A DNA stretch of 64,000 nt, from positions 269,536 to 333,535 of the forward strand of contig JASANH010000085.1 in NCBI GenBank assembly GCA_030248295.1, in the 5' to 3' direction. The notes below the pieces were generated by a model. The model did no database searches and was not told the origin of the DNA. It saw nothing but the letters and a program-made list of their open reading frames with translations. The first letter of the stretch is position 1. The number at the start of each line of letters is the position of its first letter. This DNA comes from Mesodorylaimus sp. YZB2_4 (Eukaryota > Nematoda > Enoplea > Dorylaimida > Dorylaimidae). Positions 35,609 to 47,133 of the stretch are shown one piece after another. The position numbers were made by a program, and so were the translations under genes.

Positions 35609-38600
35609 ATGGATACGAACGGTTTCCCAAATAGGAATAAGAAGAAATTGACATTGTCGGCGGCTGGGGTTCAAGATGGTCCATTAAGGTAAATCCTTTG
35701 TTTGCCCCTCGCAAGGTCTCGAATTGTTTCTGAGCCTAAATTTGGTATTCATATGATGGTAGATGGTTTGAAGAGTTACTCGATCGATATGTTCCCTCAT
35801 GTTTATGCGAATATACTCTGCTAGTTGGTGACTGGATTTAGTGTTGGGCTGGGAGCTTTTATAAAAGTGCTTTGCTTTGTAACATAAGATATTTCTACCT
35901 GTACATACCCGTACATGCAGTCCTGTATGTACCTAGCTTCTTATGAAGCTGTGATTTTCTTGCTGCAGTCCTGAAAAAACTGAGAAAAGCCGGAAGGATT
36001 TCTTGAATGCTTTCGTCGGATACTGATAATAAGATGTGTTAAAACAGGAAGAAATGATTTCCTTTCAAAAAGAAATGCCAAGTCGCCCTGTAGGCGGTTC
36101 TTACACTTTAGGATATTTTGTTCCGAATAGGCTTCGAGGCTATGTCGCCAAAATCCTACTTTTCATGGCTAACATTTACATTCAAGTGAACGTTTTATTT
36201 AGTTACCTTTGAAGCCTTTTTAGTGATCTTTATTTGACGTTACGGCTTTCTTATATGTGACTATTCCAGTAGTAGCTTCATTATTGACCCACGTGCAGCA
36301 AGGTTCACGAGGCCTACTCTAGGCCATAAATGAATAGCCTTTCGCTTTTCAAAGGCTTCATCGAGCCAAACTGGGTCTGCAGTTTGTCCTATATGAGGAG
36401 ATGCCCGCTCAATACTAAAGCAATAACACAGAGACTGCCTAGGAAACTATATGGCCTAGAAAGATCAAGTTTTTTCCAGCTTCCTTCTGTCCAGATAGAA
36501 GCAGGTGGTTTTGATTGCACAGCATAATAGCCTGGCGGGTTGACAAGTCTTTTGTGACAGCAAAGCCCCCCTAGTCAGCCATTGACACAAAATCGATGGC
36601 AACCGACTCGCTATATCTAATTTGCGCACCCCTGTTCAGGACATCCACAAAAAGGAAATGTTATCTGTACAATAGCAAGTTTTTAGCTGTCGCTGTCACC
36701 TTGAAAACTGGTTTCTTGATTTAGGCCGCCTTCACCATTACTAGACGAGGACAATATTACTGAACTCAGCCCGACCAACATAGATGAACACCTACAGCGC
36801 CTAAACTTGACAGCCTTGCAGGAGAAGCGGATTCATCAGTTTATCGTGCAGAAGGAGCAAGTAAGCAGAGTAGAGGCCTGGTGAATCAACGCAATTGTAA
36901 ACAAAAGCTGTTGTTTAGATTGGGGAGCTGAATGAAGAGGTTTTAGAGAAGATTTGCGATCTTGGATTCGGCAGTGGGGGCGTCGTGCTCAAGGTGCGAC
37001 ATAAGCCTTCAGATATCATTATGGCTCGAAAGGTTTGTAATGCGCCCTTGTCAAGAGTCATTGTGCGGAATATGAATCATTTCAGCTTATTCACTTGGAA
37101 GTGAAGCCATCCATACGTGATCAGATAATCAAAGAATTGAAGGTGTTGCACGTTTGCAATAGCCCGTACATTGTCGGATTTTATGGCGCTTTTTGTTCAG
37201 GAGGCGATATCTCGTTGTGCATGGAGTATATGGTATGATTTCCATTCTTTATATATTGATGTATTTTGTCGTCCTAATTGCATAATTACCTCTCCAATAT
37301 TTATGTTATAGGATGGCCTGTCCCTAGATATGATCATCAAGAAAGCTGGACGACTTCCAGAAGCCATGTTGGGCAAGATAAGCGTTGCTGTGAGCACCTT
37401 TTCTTCTATTTGGTGCATTGATCGGACATTACCAGACCTCTTTTGTAGGTTCTCAATGGACTAGCTTATTTGAAGCAAGAACACAATATTCTACATCGAG
37501 GTTTGCCTTCGTCATTTTCGCTGACCGTATTTCCTCCTTATGTTTCCCTCGTTTAGGACCTAGTCGAGCTTTAGCTGCCCCCCACCCCCCCCCCCCCCCC
37601 AAAAAAAGAGTGACATACATTTGCACATTTTGTGGCAATGAGGAAGGCTTATTCACATGCAAAAGAAACATTACAAATGGAGTTCGTTCCAGCATGATTG
37701 TGAATTAGATGAGTGGAGATAGAAATCACGTACTTCAGACAACCTGGTTGACCATTCGAATGCATATACTGTCTGGATACCCAAAGAAGGCAATGAGGCT
37801 CCCAACCCGAGGGGCATTATAGGAAATTTTTTGTTCTTTTTCACGTTCACTTGACATTTTTACTAGATGTCAAACCGTCGAACATCCTTGTCAATAGCCA
37901 AGGCGAAATCAAGCTGTAAGTCGGGGCGGGGGCAGATGGAGCGGATCTTATTAGCACGCTAGCAAAGCCTAAGATTAATGTTTCCACCCTATCCTTCCTC
38001 GTGACTACAAGGCAAGGGCCTACTCCATCCATAAGTCACTTATGATTACTATGCTGCAGGCACCGAGCTAGAGGAAGTATGTAATGTATTGCAGATGCGA
38101 TTTTGGCGTGTCGGCTCAATTGATCAAAAGCACAGTGGAGACATTTGTCGGAACTCGATCTTATATGGCGGTAGACTGCAGTCTAGACCGTGTTTTACAT
38201 TAACGCAAATTATTAGTCTGTCCATTTTTAGCCTGAACGCCTAATGGGTGCTCACTATGATGTGAAAGCGGACATATGGAGCTTCGGACTGTCACTGGTT
38301 GAAATGGCTCTCGGAAGGTACGAATCGGGTTTGATATGCTTTTGTCAATGCCAGTCAGATATGCTTTTCAGATATCCAATCCCGCCACCGACAGCCCAGG
38401 ACTATGCACAGATGTTCAATAAACGAACGGAGGATCTCGTATTTCAGGAAAATCCTGACCAGACCCGCGTTGCCTTATCGCCTAGACCTAAACCAATGAG
38501 TAAATGCCACATGCAATTGTGAAATCGTAGACTGTGCATGACATTTTCTTAGGTCGCGCGCATACACCAATGACCCCGGAGGCGAAAATGCAGCTGGCTA

Positions 38601-38953
38601 TTTTTGAACTACTCACTTACATCGTCGATGGACCACCACCCACCTTGCCCAGAGGAATATGGAGCGACCAATTCACAGACTTTGTCGACTGCTGGTATAG
38701 CATTCTGTTGTTGATTTTTCTTTTGCACATTACTCCCCTATTTCCAGCTTGAAGAAAAACCCTCAAGAAAGAGCTTCACTCGCGAGCTTATTAGTAAGTG
38801 TTATACGAGGGCAAAGTATTCCTGGCCAGAAATAAAACGTGTTGAATTTTGCTGTAGGCTCATTCATTCAGTGATGTGTCATCAAAACAAGATATCGATT
38901 TTCCTGGATGGGTAAAAGAGACGATTGAAAGAAAAGTATCCACAATGAGGTAA
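35609..38953 (+). CDS. MAP2K1: MEK1/2-type MAP kinase kinase (13 exons, 409 aa)
   Basis: Dual-specificity kinase that phosphorylates ERK downstream of Raf. Exons 35609-35688, 36725-36860, 36919-37032, 37086-37232, 37312-37389, 37449-37500, 37867-37915, 38095-38170, 38232-38317, 38372-38499, 38553-38694, 38748-38793, 38858-38953; all phases fit. N-terminal ERK-docking site [10 protein letters not shown]; glycine loop [11 protein letters not shown]; catalytic Lys in [28 protein letters not shown]; catalytic loop [15 protein letters not shown] in [12 protein letters not shown]; activation loop [38 protein letters not shown]; proline-rich insert; C-lobe NPQERASL and [12 protein letters not shown]. 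Against mammalian MEK1, Ser218 is kept and Ser222 is Thr. The first intron (1 kb) is much longer than most others. Confidence 0.96.
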
Positions 38954-40740
38954 CTACCTGTTGTTTGCATTGCATAACTATTTGGATGCATTGTTTTATT
39001 TGTCAAAATCGTTTGTTATTCCTTGTTATAAAAGTTGTGCTACGTTGTCAAAACAGTTGTTTTACATTAGAGCAGAAAAGTGTCCTATTGTTACGGTCTA
39101 TGTGGTAATACAGTACTTGTCAAGCGCACGGACACTTCCAGCAACGACTCTGCGACCAAGCCATTGCTTGATTGAAAAGCGGGAAATTCTCGAGACCACG
39201 AGAGGTAAGGATAAACTACCGACAGAGTATGGCAGAAAAAATTATCTGTCACTACTAAGCTATCAAAGTTAACGTCAGTCGTACCTATCCACCAGTCGCA
39301 TGAGGCGAGGAGGGGAGATCAGTACCGCTTGGAACTTCAAGTGGTACTAACCACCGGGACAAAACTTTGTCTCGGGTGGTTGATAAACTCTGAAGTTATG
39401 ATATGAGTGGCATCCGTCGACTCTAAGCACAACAGTTTTTGCCCACTTGTCCTACCTGTACCTCCTGATCAATGACCATGAATATAAACTCCATCAAAAG
39501 TTGGCGCAGGTTATAGCAAAGCGTCACGACCTGTCGTCTAGCGTTGTCGCCATTGGTATACGTGATAGGCATGGACTATGCTCTCCGGCCTATCGATGCA
39601 CTGGTTCAGGGAGCCCATCCACCTCTCCTAAGTCAGGGCTGTAACTCGTGCTTAGGACCGGCAGTGTCAGCCTCTTGGGTTGATGTTTCACCAGTCTTAT
39701 GATTAGACTACTGTAGAGGTCGAAGATTGCCGCTCTGATCGTGAGTTTTACGGAGTGCGTAAGCTCCCCGCGGCACCACTTACGCGCCCCAAGGATTCGC
39801 CGGACCGGTGTCAGGCGCGGACTCAGGAGGCGGTAACCAGGCAGGACGTAGGTGGGCGCGTGCACAGGGCGCCAGAGATCGAGATCGAGTGTTCAGTTTG
39901 CTTACAGGCATCGGTAGAGAACTGGTCTTGAGTTCATGGTCCTCGCTCTGTAAGCAAACACTTCGGGTTCAAGTCCGTCAAAACCCCTTCGACGGCCGAC
40001 GCGCGCGGTTTCTCCCCGAATTGTAGTCTGCCCTTATGTTGTGGTGGCTAGTAAACTATAGCGCGACCGTGGACTGTCTGGGGTAGCTCCTATGTCTTGA
40101 GCCATCCTCTGGTCAGCCCTAGATAGCCCTAGGGCGAGCCAAGGATTTCAGATGTACTAGCTATGAGCACACCAAAGGCAGTCTTAATCATGCCAGTCAA
40201 ATTTGTCAATGAGTTGAAATACGAAAGGTAGTGCGATCTAGTTTTGAATAAGTGCAATTTCTGACAACGAAACACGAGTGCTCTGAGTGACTGCCGCTGG
40301 ACGGCCACTGCAATGAACAGCATAATAGCATAGACGACATGGTAAGCCAGCCATCTTCTGAGGGTCGCCTTTCATTTAGGAGGCCCCATTGAAATCCTCG
40401 GCCAGGGCGAACTACAGAGCCAATGGAAGCCCTAAGCCACGGGAACGAGCCCACGCAGTACACGACACATCGTGTATAATTTATTATGCCATCGATACAG
40501 GAATGTCCTTTAGACTCACAATGCATCGGCTCGGCACTTGTTGGGTGTGAAGGAGGTTCTGAGGGCCCGAGACCCAAATTGCCTAACACGCAATTCAGAC
40601 CAGGAACCCAATACCAGCTACCGCCCAGTGCCTGCAAACCAGCCCTGTCACTCGGCCTCGTATCTGCCCCTGACCTAGGGCGGACAGTTCTCTGAGCTAG
40701 TGCACTGAAAGGTGCAGATAAGATATCTGCTCCTAGGATG
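38954..40740. repeat. Spacer of repeat debris with a tRNA-like segment
   Basis: At 39908-39985 a tRNA-like order is seen on the plus strand: ATCGGTAGAGAACTGG and later CGGGTTCAAGTCCG (B box). It does not fold into a full cloverleaf by eye, so a SINE head is more likely. 39560-39900 is moderately GC-rich with unrecognised ORFs. No host gene found. Confidence 0.35.
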
Positions 40741-40744
40741 AGAA

Positions 40745-41135
40745 ACATTTTTGTTTTTTTTATTTTTGCACATTTTTCTTTTATTTTTGTGGGCTGAAGC
40801 CCTTTTCGTCTCTAGCCGCCTCACGGCAGCGTCCCTCTGCGCCTCTCCACGCGAGGGCACCCTGGACTGGACACCGACTTCCTCGGACGATGGCGGGTTG
40901 GCTGTGAGCCCCGACGGTGCTCGACAGCTGAGACTGTCTACTCGTTTTGGCTTGCGTCTCTTCACTCGGAGAGCCTCGACGGTACTGGTGACTCACCCAG
41001 GGCCTGGCGTGCAAGGTCAGCGAGGGTTTATGGTTTAGACCACCATCACCGGGAATCGAACCCGGGACGAGTCCAGCCACCCGCTCCCAAGCAATACGTA
41101 GAGACGAATGCCGAACTGCTGCACCAACGCGACCG
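40745..41135 (-). repeat. tRNA-derived SINE, family A copy 2
   Basis: On the minus strand: A-box-like TTGGTGCAGCAGTTCGGC, perfect B box GGGTTCGATTCCC (41050 area), a body colinear with the copy at 8557-8935, and an A-rich 3' tail (40747-40795 read in reverse). Tail plus internal promoter make the SINE call firm. Confidence 0.75.
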
Positions 41136-41149
41136 AATGGTTCATTTAC

Positions 41150-41305
41150 TTACTGTAAGTTATCACATTACTAAGCGCAGGTATTCGAGTTCGAGGGTAA
41201 AGGGACAAACATTGTATTATATGAAACGATTTGCCGAACACTCGCAAGTAACTGCGCACATGCCGTGAGAGGCAGACGCCTAACCCATCAGTCCACGAGC
41301 CTGGA
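41150..41305 (-). repeat. tRNA-derived SINE, family C copy 2
   Basis: The minus strand carries TAGGCGTCTGCCTCTCACGG, GTGCGCAGTTAC and GCGAGTGTTCGG, colinear with 11555-11705. Confidence 0.5.
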
Positions 41306-41550
41306 GAAACAATGCCTGTCTCTGCGTATGAGGCCTTTTTTCGACTTCTACAGTCCAAAGCACAATAACATTAAGACACTCATCAGTGAGCATACTGTAA
41401 AAAAACCCATCCCAACAAAACTTATGTCGCGTTACTGCTCTATTCAGTCCTAAGGTGCCAATCATCCCGTGATACCAGAGCACCGATTCAATAAAATTCA
41501 AACTCGTTTCGAGTTTAGCCCAAGATTTTTCACACTCAAACCATTTCAAG

Positions 41551-43625
41551 TTACTCCTTTACAATGCGATCATCACCAAAAAGCACTGCTGCAAGTTTTT
41601 TGCTGATTCTTTTCCATTTGGCTACTTCTTCATCTCCTTTAAAATTGCTGGCACTCACTAAGGCCGTAGCATAGCGAAAGGCCAGATAGGGATCACCGCT
41701 GCGATCTTGAACTTGATACAATTCCTCCAATAATTGAAACGAATACTTGGGCGACGTGGGAGATGTTTTACTTGCCAGGGCTTTTTGTACACTCGCTGCA
41801 ATAAAATTGAGCTCCTTTTGTGGTCGGTAATTATTCAACTCCTTCAAAAAGCCTTTCAGCATATTGATATTATCTTGTGTATTTTCTTTGTATTTGCCCA
41901 TTTCATCCAAAAATTTGCTGATTTCACGATATTTTTCCAATACTGCTTCTGGCTCGTTTCGATCGGCTTGGCAAAGTCGGCACTGGCAGTCGAAGCCGTA
42001 CTGCGCACGAAACATTTTCTGGCGTTTATCAATTGATTCCCAAGGAGACAAGTACTCGATCAGCAATTCCTCGCCCGCATTGATGGTCTTCTTGGCTCGA
42101 ATGAACATGAAATCTCCGACAGTATAGCGGAAGCAGTTGGTGTCCACGCAAGAGTGATTGATGTACGATGGCGTGATCCAAAGGCCATCACTGCATTCAT
42201 CAGAATCCTCGTCGATTTGGATCATATCCTGGGCTCGGGACATATTCGAGCGAATGATATTCGAAATACGATCAATATCGATTAGATTGTCCTGGTCAGA
42301 TATTTCCAAACAGCCCATTTTTTCGCCAGCACATAATTGATAAAAACTGTCAGCCAGTTCTGGATTGTTCAATAATTTTTCACATGCTTTTTTGATCATT
42401 GGCCCCATCGTAGGCACATCAATTACTTTTGAACCATAGTCCACAGAAGTCACGCCTTCTGAAGTCTCGGCGAAAACGAATGCTTTGCAGGCCATCAACA
42501 ATGTCCCCGCTTCGATCTCTTCCTTTGCCACTAAACCACGCCCTTTGTTTGGGATTTGCTTGATTTCATATTTGTTCGAGTTATAATCGGCGTGATTTTC
42601 AAAAACCTTGGCCAGCTTTGCTTGTTCGATTAGCTGCTTTAGGTCGTAGTTGCCATTTTCGAACTCGTTTTGCATTCGTTTCACGTCCTTCATCAGGTCA
42701 ACCATGGCTTTATTTTGTTTCGCCGCCTCAATTTGATGATAGGTTTCGTCCAAAAATATCGCTGCTTCGTTGTAACGTTGCAGCATAATCAATGCTTTGC
42801 CTTTTCGAAACAACAACTTGATGTTGGAAGAATCCAATTTCAAACCGGATTCGACGTCTTTCAAAGCTAATAATGGCTTTTGCATTTTTAAATAAGTAGC
42901 GCTCGATTCGAATATAAAGTGGGAACATCTGGATGTTCTTCTATAGCGCTCGTATAAGCTTCCAAAGCCTTCAGATAGTTATTTTCTGCAAAATATTGGT
43001 TCCCCTTCCATGCTGGATCGTTTTTTACGTTGCGTTCTTCCGCGATTCCACTTTCTTTTGGCAGAGGCGACCTCCAAATAACATTTTTGATCAAATCATC
43101 ATTTCCTCGTAAGATGCGAATGTGCATCGGATTTTCCACACGGATTAAAGGAAGACGATCTGCAGCCCACTTAAACCATGGATGCATGATGATAAAAACG
43201 GTTCCAGGCCGAATTGTGTCCGAGTTATATATGTCAACTCGCACAACATGCCCGTTTGGGTCATCGACCAATAATTTCACAGCGTTCATTGCAATGGGAG
43301 GTAGGATTGAACGGCATAGCAAGAACTTATCTTTGTGAACGAATTCGGGCTCAATATCTAAAATTTCTTTAATAGTGATCATTCGAGAAGGATCGAGTGA
43401 GATGACAGGAAATGATTTATTCGGGGCTTTGCCTTTGTTGACTGTTGAGTCGATAACTTTCAAGCCTTGTTGCTGAATGCGTTTCTGCATGTCAAGAATA
43501 TTTTGTAGGCGTCGCATGTGATCAGGAATCAGCAATTCTCGATCGTACGAGATATCTGCCATTTCCCCTGGGAAACGTCTCATTTGACTCAGTAATTGAT
43601 CAATAGCAATGCTGTTAAGCGCCAT
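41551..43625 (-). CDS. TPR- and SET-domain protein, intronless, frameshifted
   Basis: Putative lysine methyltransferase of the TPR-SET type, related to SMYD4-like proteins. Part 1 (43625-42888, 245 codons) opens MALNSIAIDQLLSQMRRFPG and ends in the first TPR helices AWKGNQYFAENNYLKALEAY and TLYSNRA. Part 2 (to 41551) resumes in another frame with YLKMQKPLLALKDVESGLKL, more TPR, the SET N-part IPNKGRGLVAKEEIEAGTLL, the SET core SYINHSCVDTNC with AGEELLIEYL, and the post-SET cysteines FDCQCRLC. I see no MYND finger. The two frames meet at 42890-42905, where part 1 hits TAA right inside a TPR helix; no splice signals explain it, so an indel (real or in the assembly) is likely. With no introns over 2 kb among intron-rich neighbours, a retrocopy is possible. 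Confidence 0.8.
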
Positions 43626-43685
43626 GTCCGCGAAGAAGCTAAAAAAAGGCGGGTTGTATTGTTCACTGGCATCACTACTGTAGTA

Positions 43686-44430
43686 CAGTCGACCTCGGAT
43701 AATTGCAATCGCTCTGGACGCCACAAAAAGCTGCAATTATCTGATGCTGTAATTACTGTATACAAAGTTCGGAAGTATTTTTTTAACGCTACAATTACGC
43801 GAAGCTTTTTTGATAAGCATAACACAAATTTTCATTGAAATGTATCGATGTTTCCGAAGCGTAACAGTGGAACATCAGTCTCCGTTTTATCGGCTGATTA
43901 ATAAATGAACTGAAAGTCCTCGCCCTGCGCACTTGCTGCTAGAATTGTTAGCAATTCTGCTGACAATGATGGGCTACAAAGTTCTTTCCAATCACCATCT
44001 ATTTTAAAGATAACGTTAGCATTTTGCTGAAGCAGGATACTATGGAGCTTTTGGACTAATCCTGACTGGTTCTTGATTACGACAAAGTACCTTGTGTTGG
44101 TCCTAACCTTGTTACATGTACTGTACATAGTCATGCATTGGGTCGCCGTGGTAAACGGCTCTCTCTCTTATACGTGCCTGGCTCGCCCTCTATCCTCATC
44201 CCAAAGTGAAAAAGCCTGAATTTCTGGACGAAATCTAACAAAGCTGCTGCAGTAAAAGTAAAAATTGCGAAAATACGCTGTTGATGTTAAAAGCGTTGCA
44301 AGTAAGAGAAGTTACAACTATCCGAGGTGCAATCATTTGAGGTTAGAATACACGTAAAACATAGCTTGGAAAAGTTGGGATGGGGAACCGCTGCAATTAT
44401 CCAGACTTTGCAATTAGCCGAGGTCGACTG
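43686..44430. mobile_element. Tc1/mariner-like MITE flanked by TA
   Basis: The ends are inverted: CAGTCGACCTCGGATAATTG at the left, and at the right the reverse complement CAGTCGACCTCGGCTAATTG, each flanked by TA (43684-43685 and 44431-44432). Subterminal TAATTGCA words repeat inside. The 745-bp interior has no transposase. The CAG start and TA duplication fit pogo/Tc1-mariner elements. It lies 60 bp upstream of the SET gene's ATG. Confidence 0.75.
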
Positions 44431-44432
44431 TA

Positions 44433-46014
44433 CTACGCGATATGCAAATATCGGTACTAAGTATGGAACAATCATCACAGCTCTCATAGGATGCGTATGC
44501 TGTCATCGTGCACTCGTACTGTAGATGGCGCATCCAGCCGTCTATTCTGTTTTCTTTCCAGCTGAGTCCTTTCTAACCAAAAAGAAACAAAAGACAGAAC
44601 CATACCTTTGTCCTAGTTTTTGGAAAAAGTTATACTGTAAGTGTAGGCCACCCGTTGCAATGAGCTCAAGGCACCGATGTATCTGCCGCCGCACTGTGGC
44701 AGGCTGTCCGTAGGTGAGAGATGGGAGGACATGCAAACAAATTTAAGAGATTGCGCAAAGAAAGCAAAAGAAGGACGGGGACGCACAGATCACACAAGTA
44801 CTAAAGGAATGGAGGTAATTTTAAAATGCCTGGGAAAACCTGCCCCAGCAACCAATTGAATGATGTAGAGCCAATGAGCCCCCGCCTGGCCCAAGATTTT
44901 TTGGAAGAAGTCGGCGTCTGTTTACCAAAGGCTCATTCGACGGATTTGTAACCCTCGCAGTGGTGGGGGCTTTGGCGAGTGGGGGCTATCGCTTTGCTGC
45001 AGTCCGAATTTTTGTCTCTCCAGATTCTGTCGGTCACATCGTCTTTCGTGCCTCGAAGGCTTGCAGATCGAGCTTCATGATTGTGCCAGTTCTGCAATAC
45101 TGTATGATGCAATTTGCGCCCGTGAGTGATAGGGGTCATCTTGTGGAGGATGAATGATTACACTGTATGGCTAGTATTTTTTGGCGCAGCAGGAGGCGAG
45201 AAACGTGAGTACTTATACGCTGCAGGGACTGCGATCATGGGATGCGCCGTATTTTTCATTGATATACAGCACTGGCATCTTTAGGGTTCATGCGGGGTCA
45301 CGTTGTGATGTTAGTGATTTGTGTGTTCCCTGACCTACTGTACATACTATATGGCAAAGTCCCTTTGTCCACGCACGCGCGTCGTGCCCTCTAGCGTTTA
45401 TAACGTTATGATACAGTATCAGTGTCAATCAGTAGGCTGTGGAAACTATTGTTTGTGAGTAAGATATCCGTATATGTAAGTAGGTACATGCTATACTGAG
45501 CTTTCTGTGACGCACTTCACTGATCACTAATCACTGATACTCTTAACTGATCTCTAATCACTGATACTCTTAACTGATCACTGATCACTGATACTCTTAA
45601 CTGATCACTGATCACTGATACTCTTAACTGATCACTGATCACTGATACTCTTGACTGATCACTAATCACTGATATTTTCAACCTTCTTGTCTTATAAATG
45701 CACCCGTGTCATCGCATAACACAGCGGAAATAAGAAGTGCACTGTTTCTGTACGACTAATTGGCTTCAGATTTTGTTTAAACATTACCACCTTCCAAATG
45801 AATAAATGAATGAGTGGCACACATATTCAGCTCTTCAATCAGGTATATTGATCTTAAATACACTCAAATGGCTTCTTTATGTGTAGAGGGTCCGGTGCAA
45901 TGAATGACCATTGAGTATGTAGGCTAGAATCAGAGAAGGCTGTTCTGTGTTGCCCACGTACAATACTCACAGTATCTTCAAACACCCTCACGGCTACGTA
46001 TACGTAGTTTCAGA
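44433..46014. other. Spacer with a minisatellite
   Basis: No gene recognised. Contains the 27-bp tandem array listed separately and several TACAGTA/TACTGTA words. Confidence 0.35.
45519..45675. repeat. Tandem array, 27-bp unit, about 5.8 copies
   Basis: The unit ACTGATCACTGATCACTG plus ATACTCTTA is repeated; early units show CTAATC variants. The unit itself is made of a 7-bp ACTGATC subrepeat. Confidence 0.9.
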
Positions 46015-47133
46015 ATGAACCATACGGCGCAAAATTTATCCAATGCTACTGTCACCTGCGTTCTTCCTTCATGGTTTCGACACACTAATGACAACCTACA
46101 ACTTATCGCCTATTACATTTTCATGCTGCCAAATTTTATTTTTTCTCTTTCCCTTCACTTGATAATCGTGATCGCACTTTTTCGAACGCCTTCTTTGACA
46201 GTATATTTGTATCAGAAATATCTACTCATGATCACAACCCTTGAAATCACTGGCTTCGCATTATATGCTGTTACTTTCCACTGGTGCTCTGGCTCTACTG
46301 GCTCTATGGCGCAGAGATGTAGCAAGAATTACCCCACAATGTGGTTCGGCCACCACGTGTCATTTATGCTGGTAAATAGTCTCATTACAACGAGACTCCT
46401 TCTCTCAGTAAGTATATCTGCAGACAGAGCACTAGCCCTGGGCAAACCACACATGTACAGGACTCTTCGCAAAGATTTTCATCAGCGACTAGCCTTCTGC
46501 TTCTGCTTATTGCTAGGTATTTCCACAAGTTTGTTTGATGCATTCAGACTGAATCTGAAGTACGATTCGGAAAAATTCCGATACGTAAAAATCATCAATC
46601 TTGGATTTGTCAACAGTTCGATCGGAGTAGCTCTCGCCTGGCTGAGAAATTTAGTCCGAATTGCGGGATTGATCGTACTGATAATTTGTAATCTGGTTGT
46701 TATCAGGCTTTATCACCAGCAAGTGCACAATTCGCGGAAAATGAAAGCAAATGGTGGGAGTAAGTTTCAAATGGAAAAACGTGCTGAAGAGCGGAATTTA
46801 GTGGCCTTGACATTGAGCCAGTCCTCGCTGTGTGCTGTTGATCTTATATGCAACTGTTTATATTATTGTGCCCAATATATGGCCCCACATTTCTCCAGTT
46901 GCACAGGCCGACTATTGACACCAATTTTGGACCTCGAGTTCCAAATCGCAAACTTATCTCAGTTCCTGCCTCTTGTTCTTGTGCGCACGCCGATTAGGTC
47001 GATGGTGGAGACCGCATTTCGCAAGTGTCGAAGCAATATGTGGATTCGAAGAGCTACCTATAAAACTGAAAGAGCAGCTAAGGACAGAAGGGGCACTAGT
47101 GCCAGTGTCCAGACTATGGTGTCCGTTTTCTAA
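46015..47133 (+). CDS. Rhodopsin-like GPCR, single exon (372 aa)
   Basis: Seven-transmembrane receptor of an orphan, peptide-receptor-like invertebrate group. The N-terminus has three N-glycosylation sites (N2, N7, N10). TM1 about 29-56, TM2 67-89, TM3 112-137 ending in the DRY-equivalent ISADRALALG, TM4 157-175, TM5 205-232, TM6 263-288, TM7 306-323 ending LPLVLVRTPIR. Cys101 before TM3 fits the usual disulphide partner. The canonical NPxxY is not recognisable in TM7. The C-tail is basic and Ser/Thr-rich (about 50 residues). Ligand unknown. Single-exon structure contrasts with most neighbours. Confidence 0.8.
   Translation: MNHTAQNLSNATVTCVLPSWFRHTNDNLQLIAYYIFMLPNFIFSLSLHLIIVIALFRTPSLTVYLYQKYLLMITTLEITGFALYAVTFHWCSGSTGSMAQRCSKNYPTMWFGHHVSFMLVNSLITTRLLLSVSISADRALALGKPHMYRTLRKDFHQRLAFCFCLLLGISTSLFDAFRLNLKYDSEKFRYVKIINLGFVNSSIGVALAWLRNLVRIAGLIVLIICNLVVIRLYHQQVHNSRKMKANGGSKFQMEKRAEERNLVALTLSQSSLCAVDLICNCLYYCAQYMAPHFSSCTGRLLTPILDLEFQIANLSQFLPLVLVRTPIRSMVETAFRKCRSNMWIRRATYKTERAAKDRRGTSASVQTMVSVF

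Noticed and set aside
39908-39985. Possible functional tRNA gene
   Set aside because: A and B boxes are present but the acceptor and T stems do not pair, so a SINE remnant is more likely.
45519-45675. Direct repeats considered as a CRISPR array
   Set aside because: The repeats are head to tail with no unique spacers, in a eukaryotic genome; it is a minisatellite.
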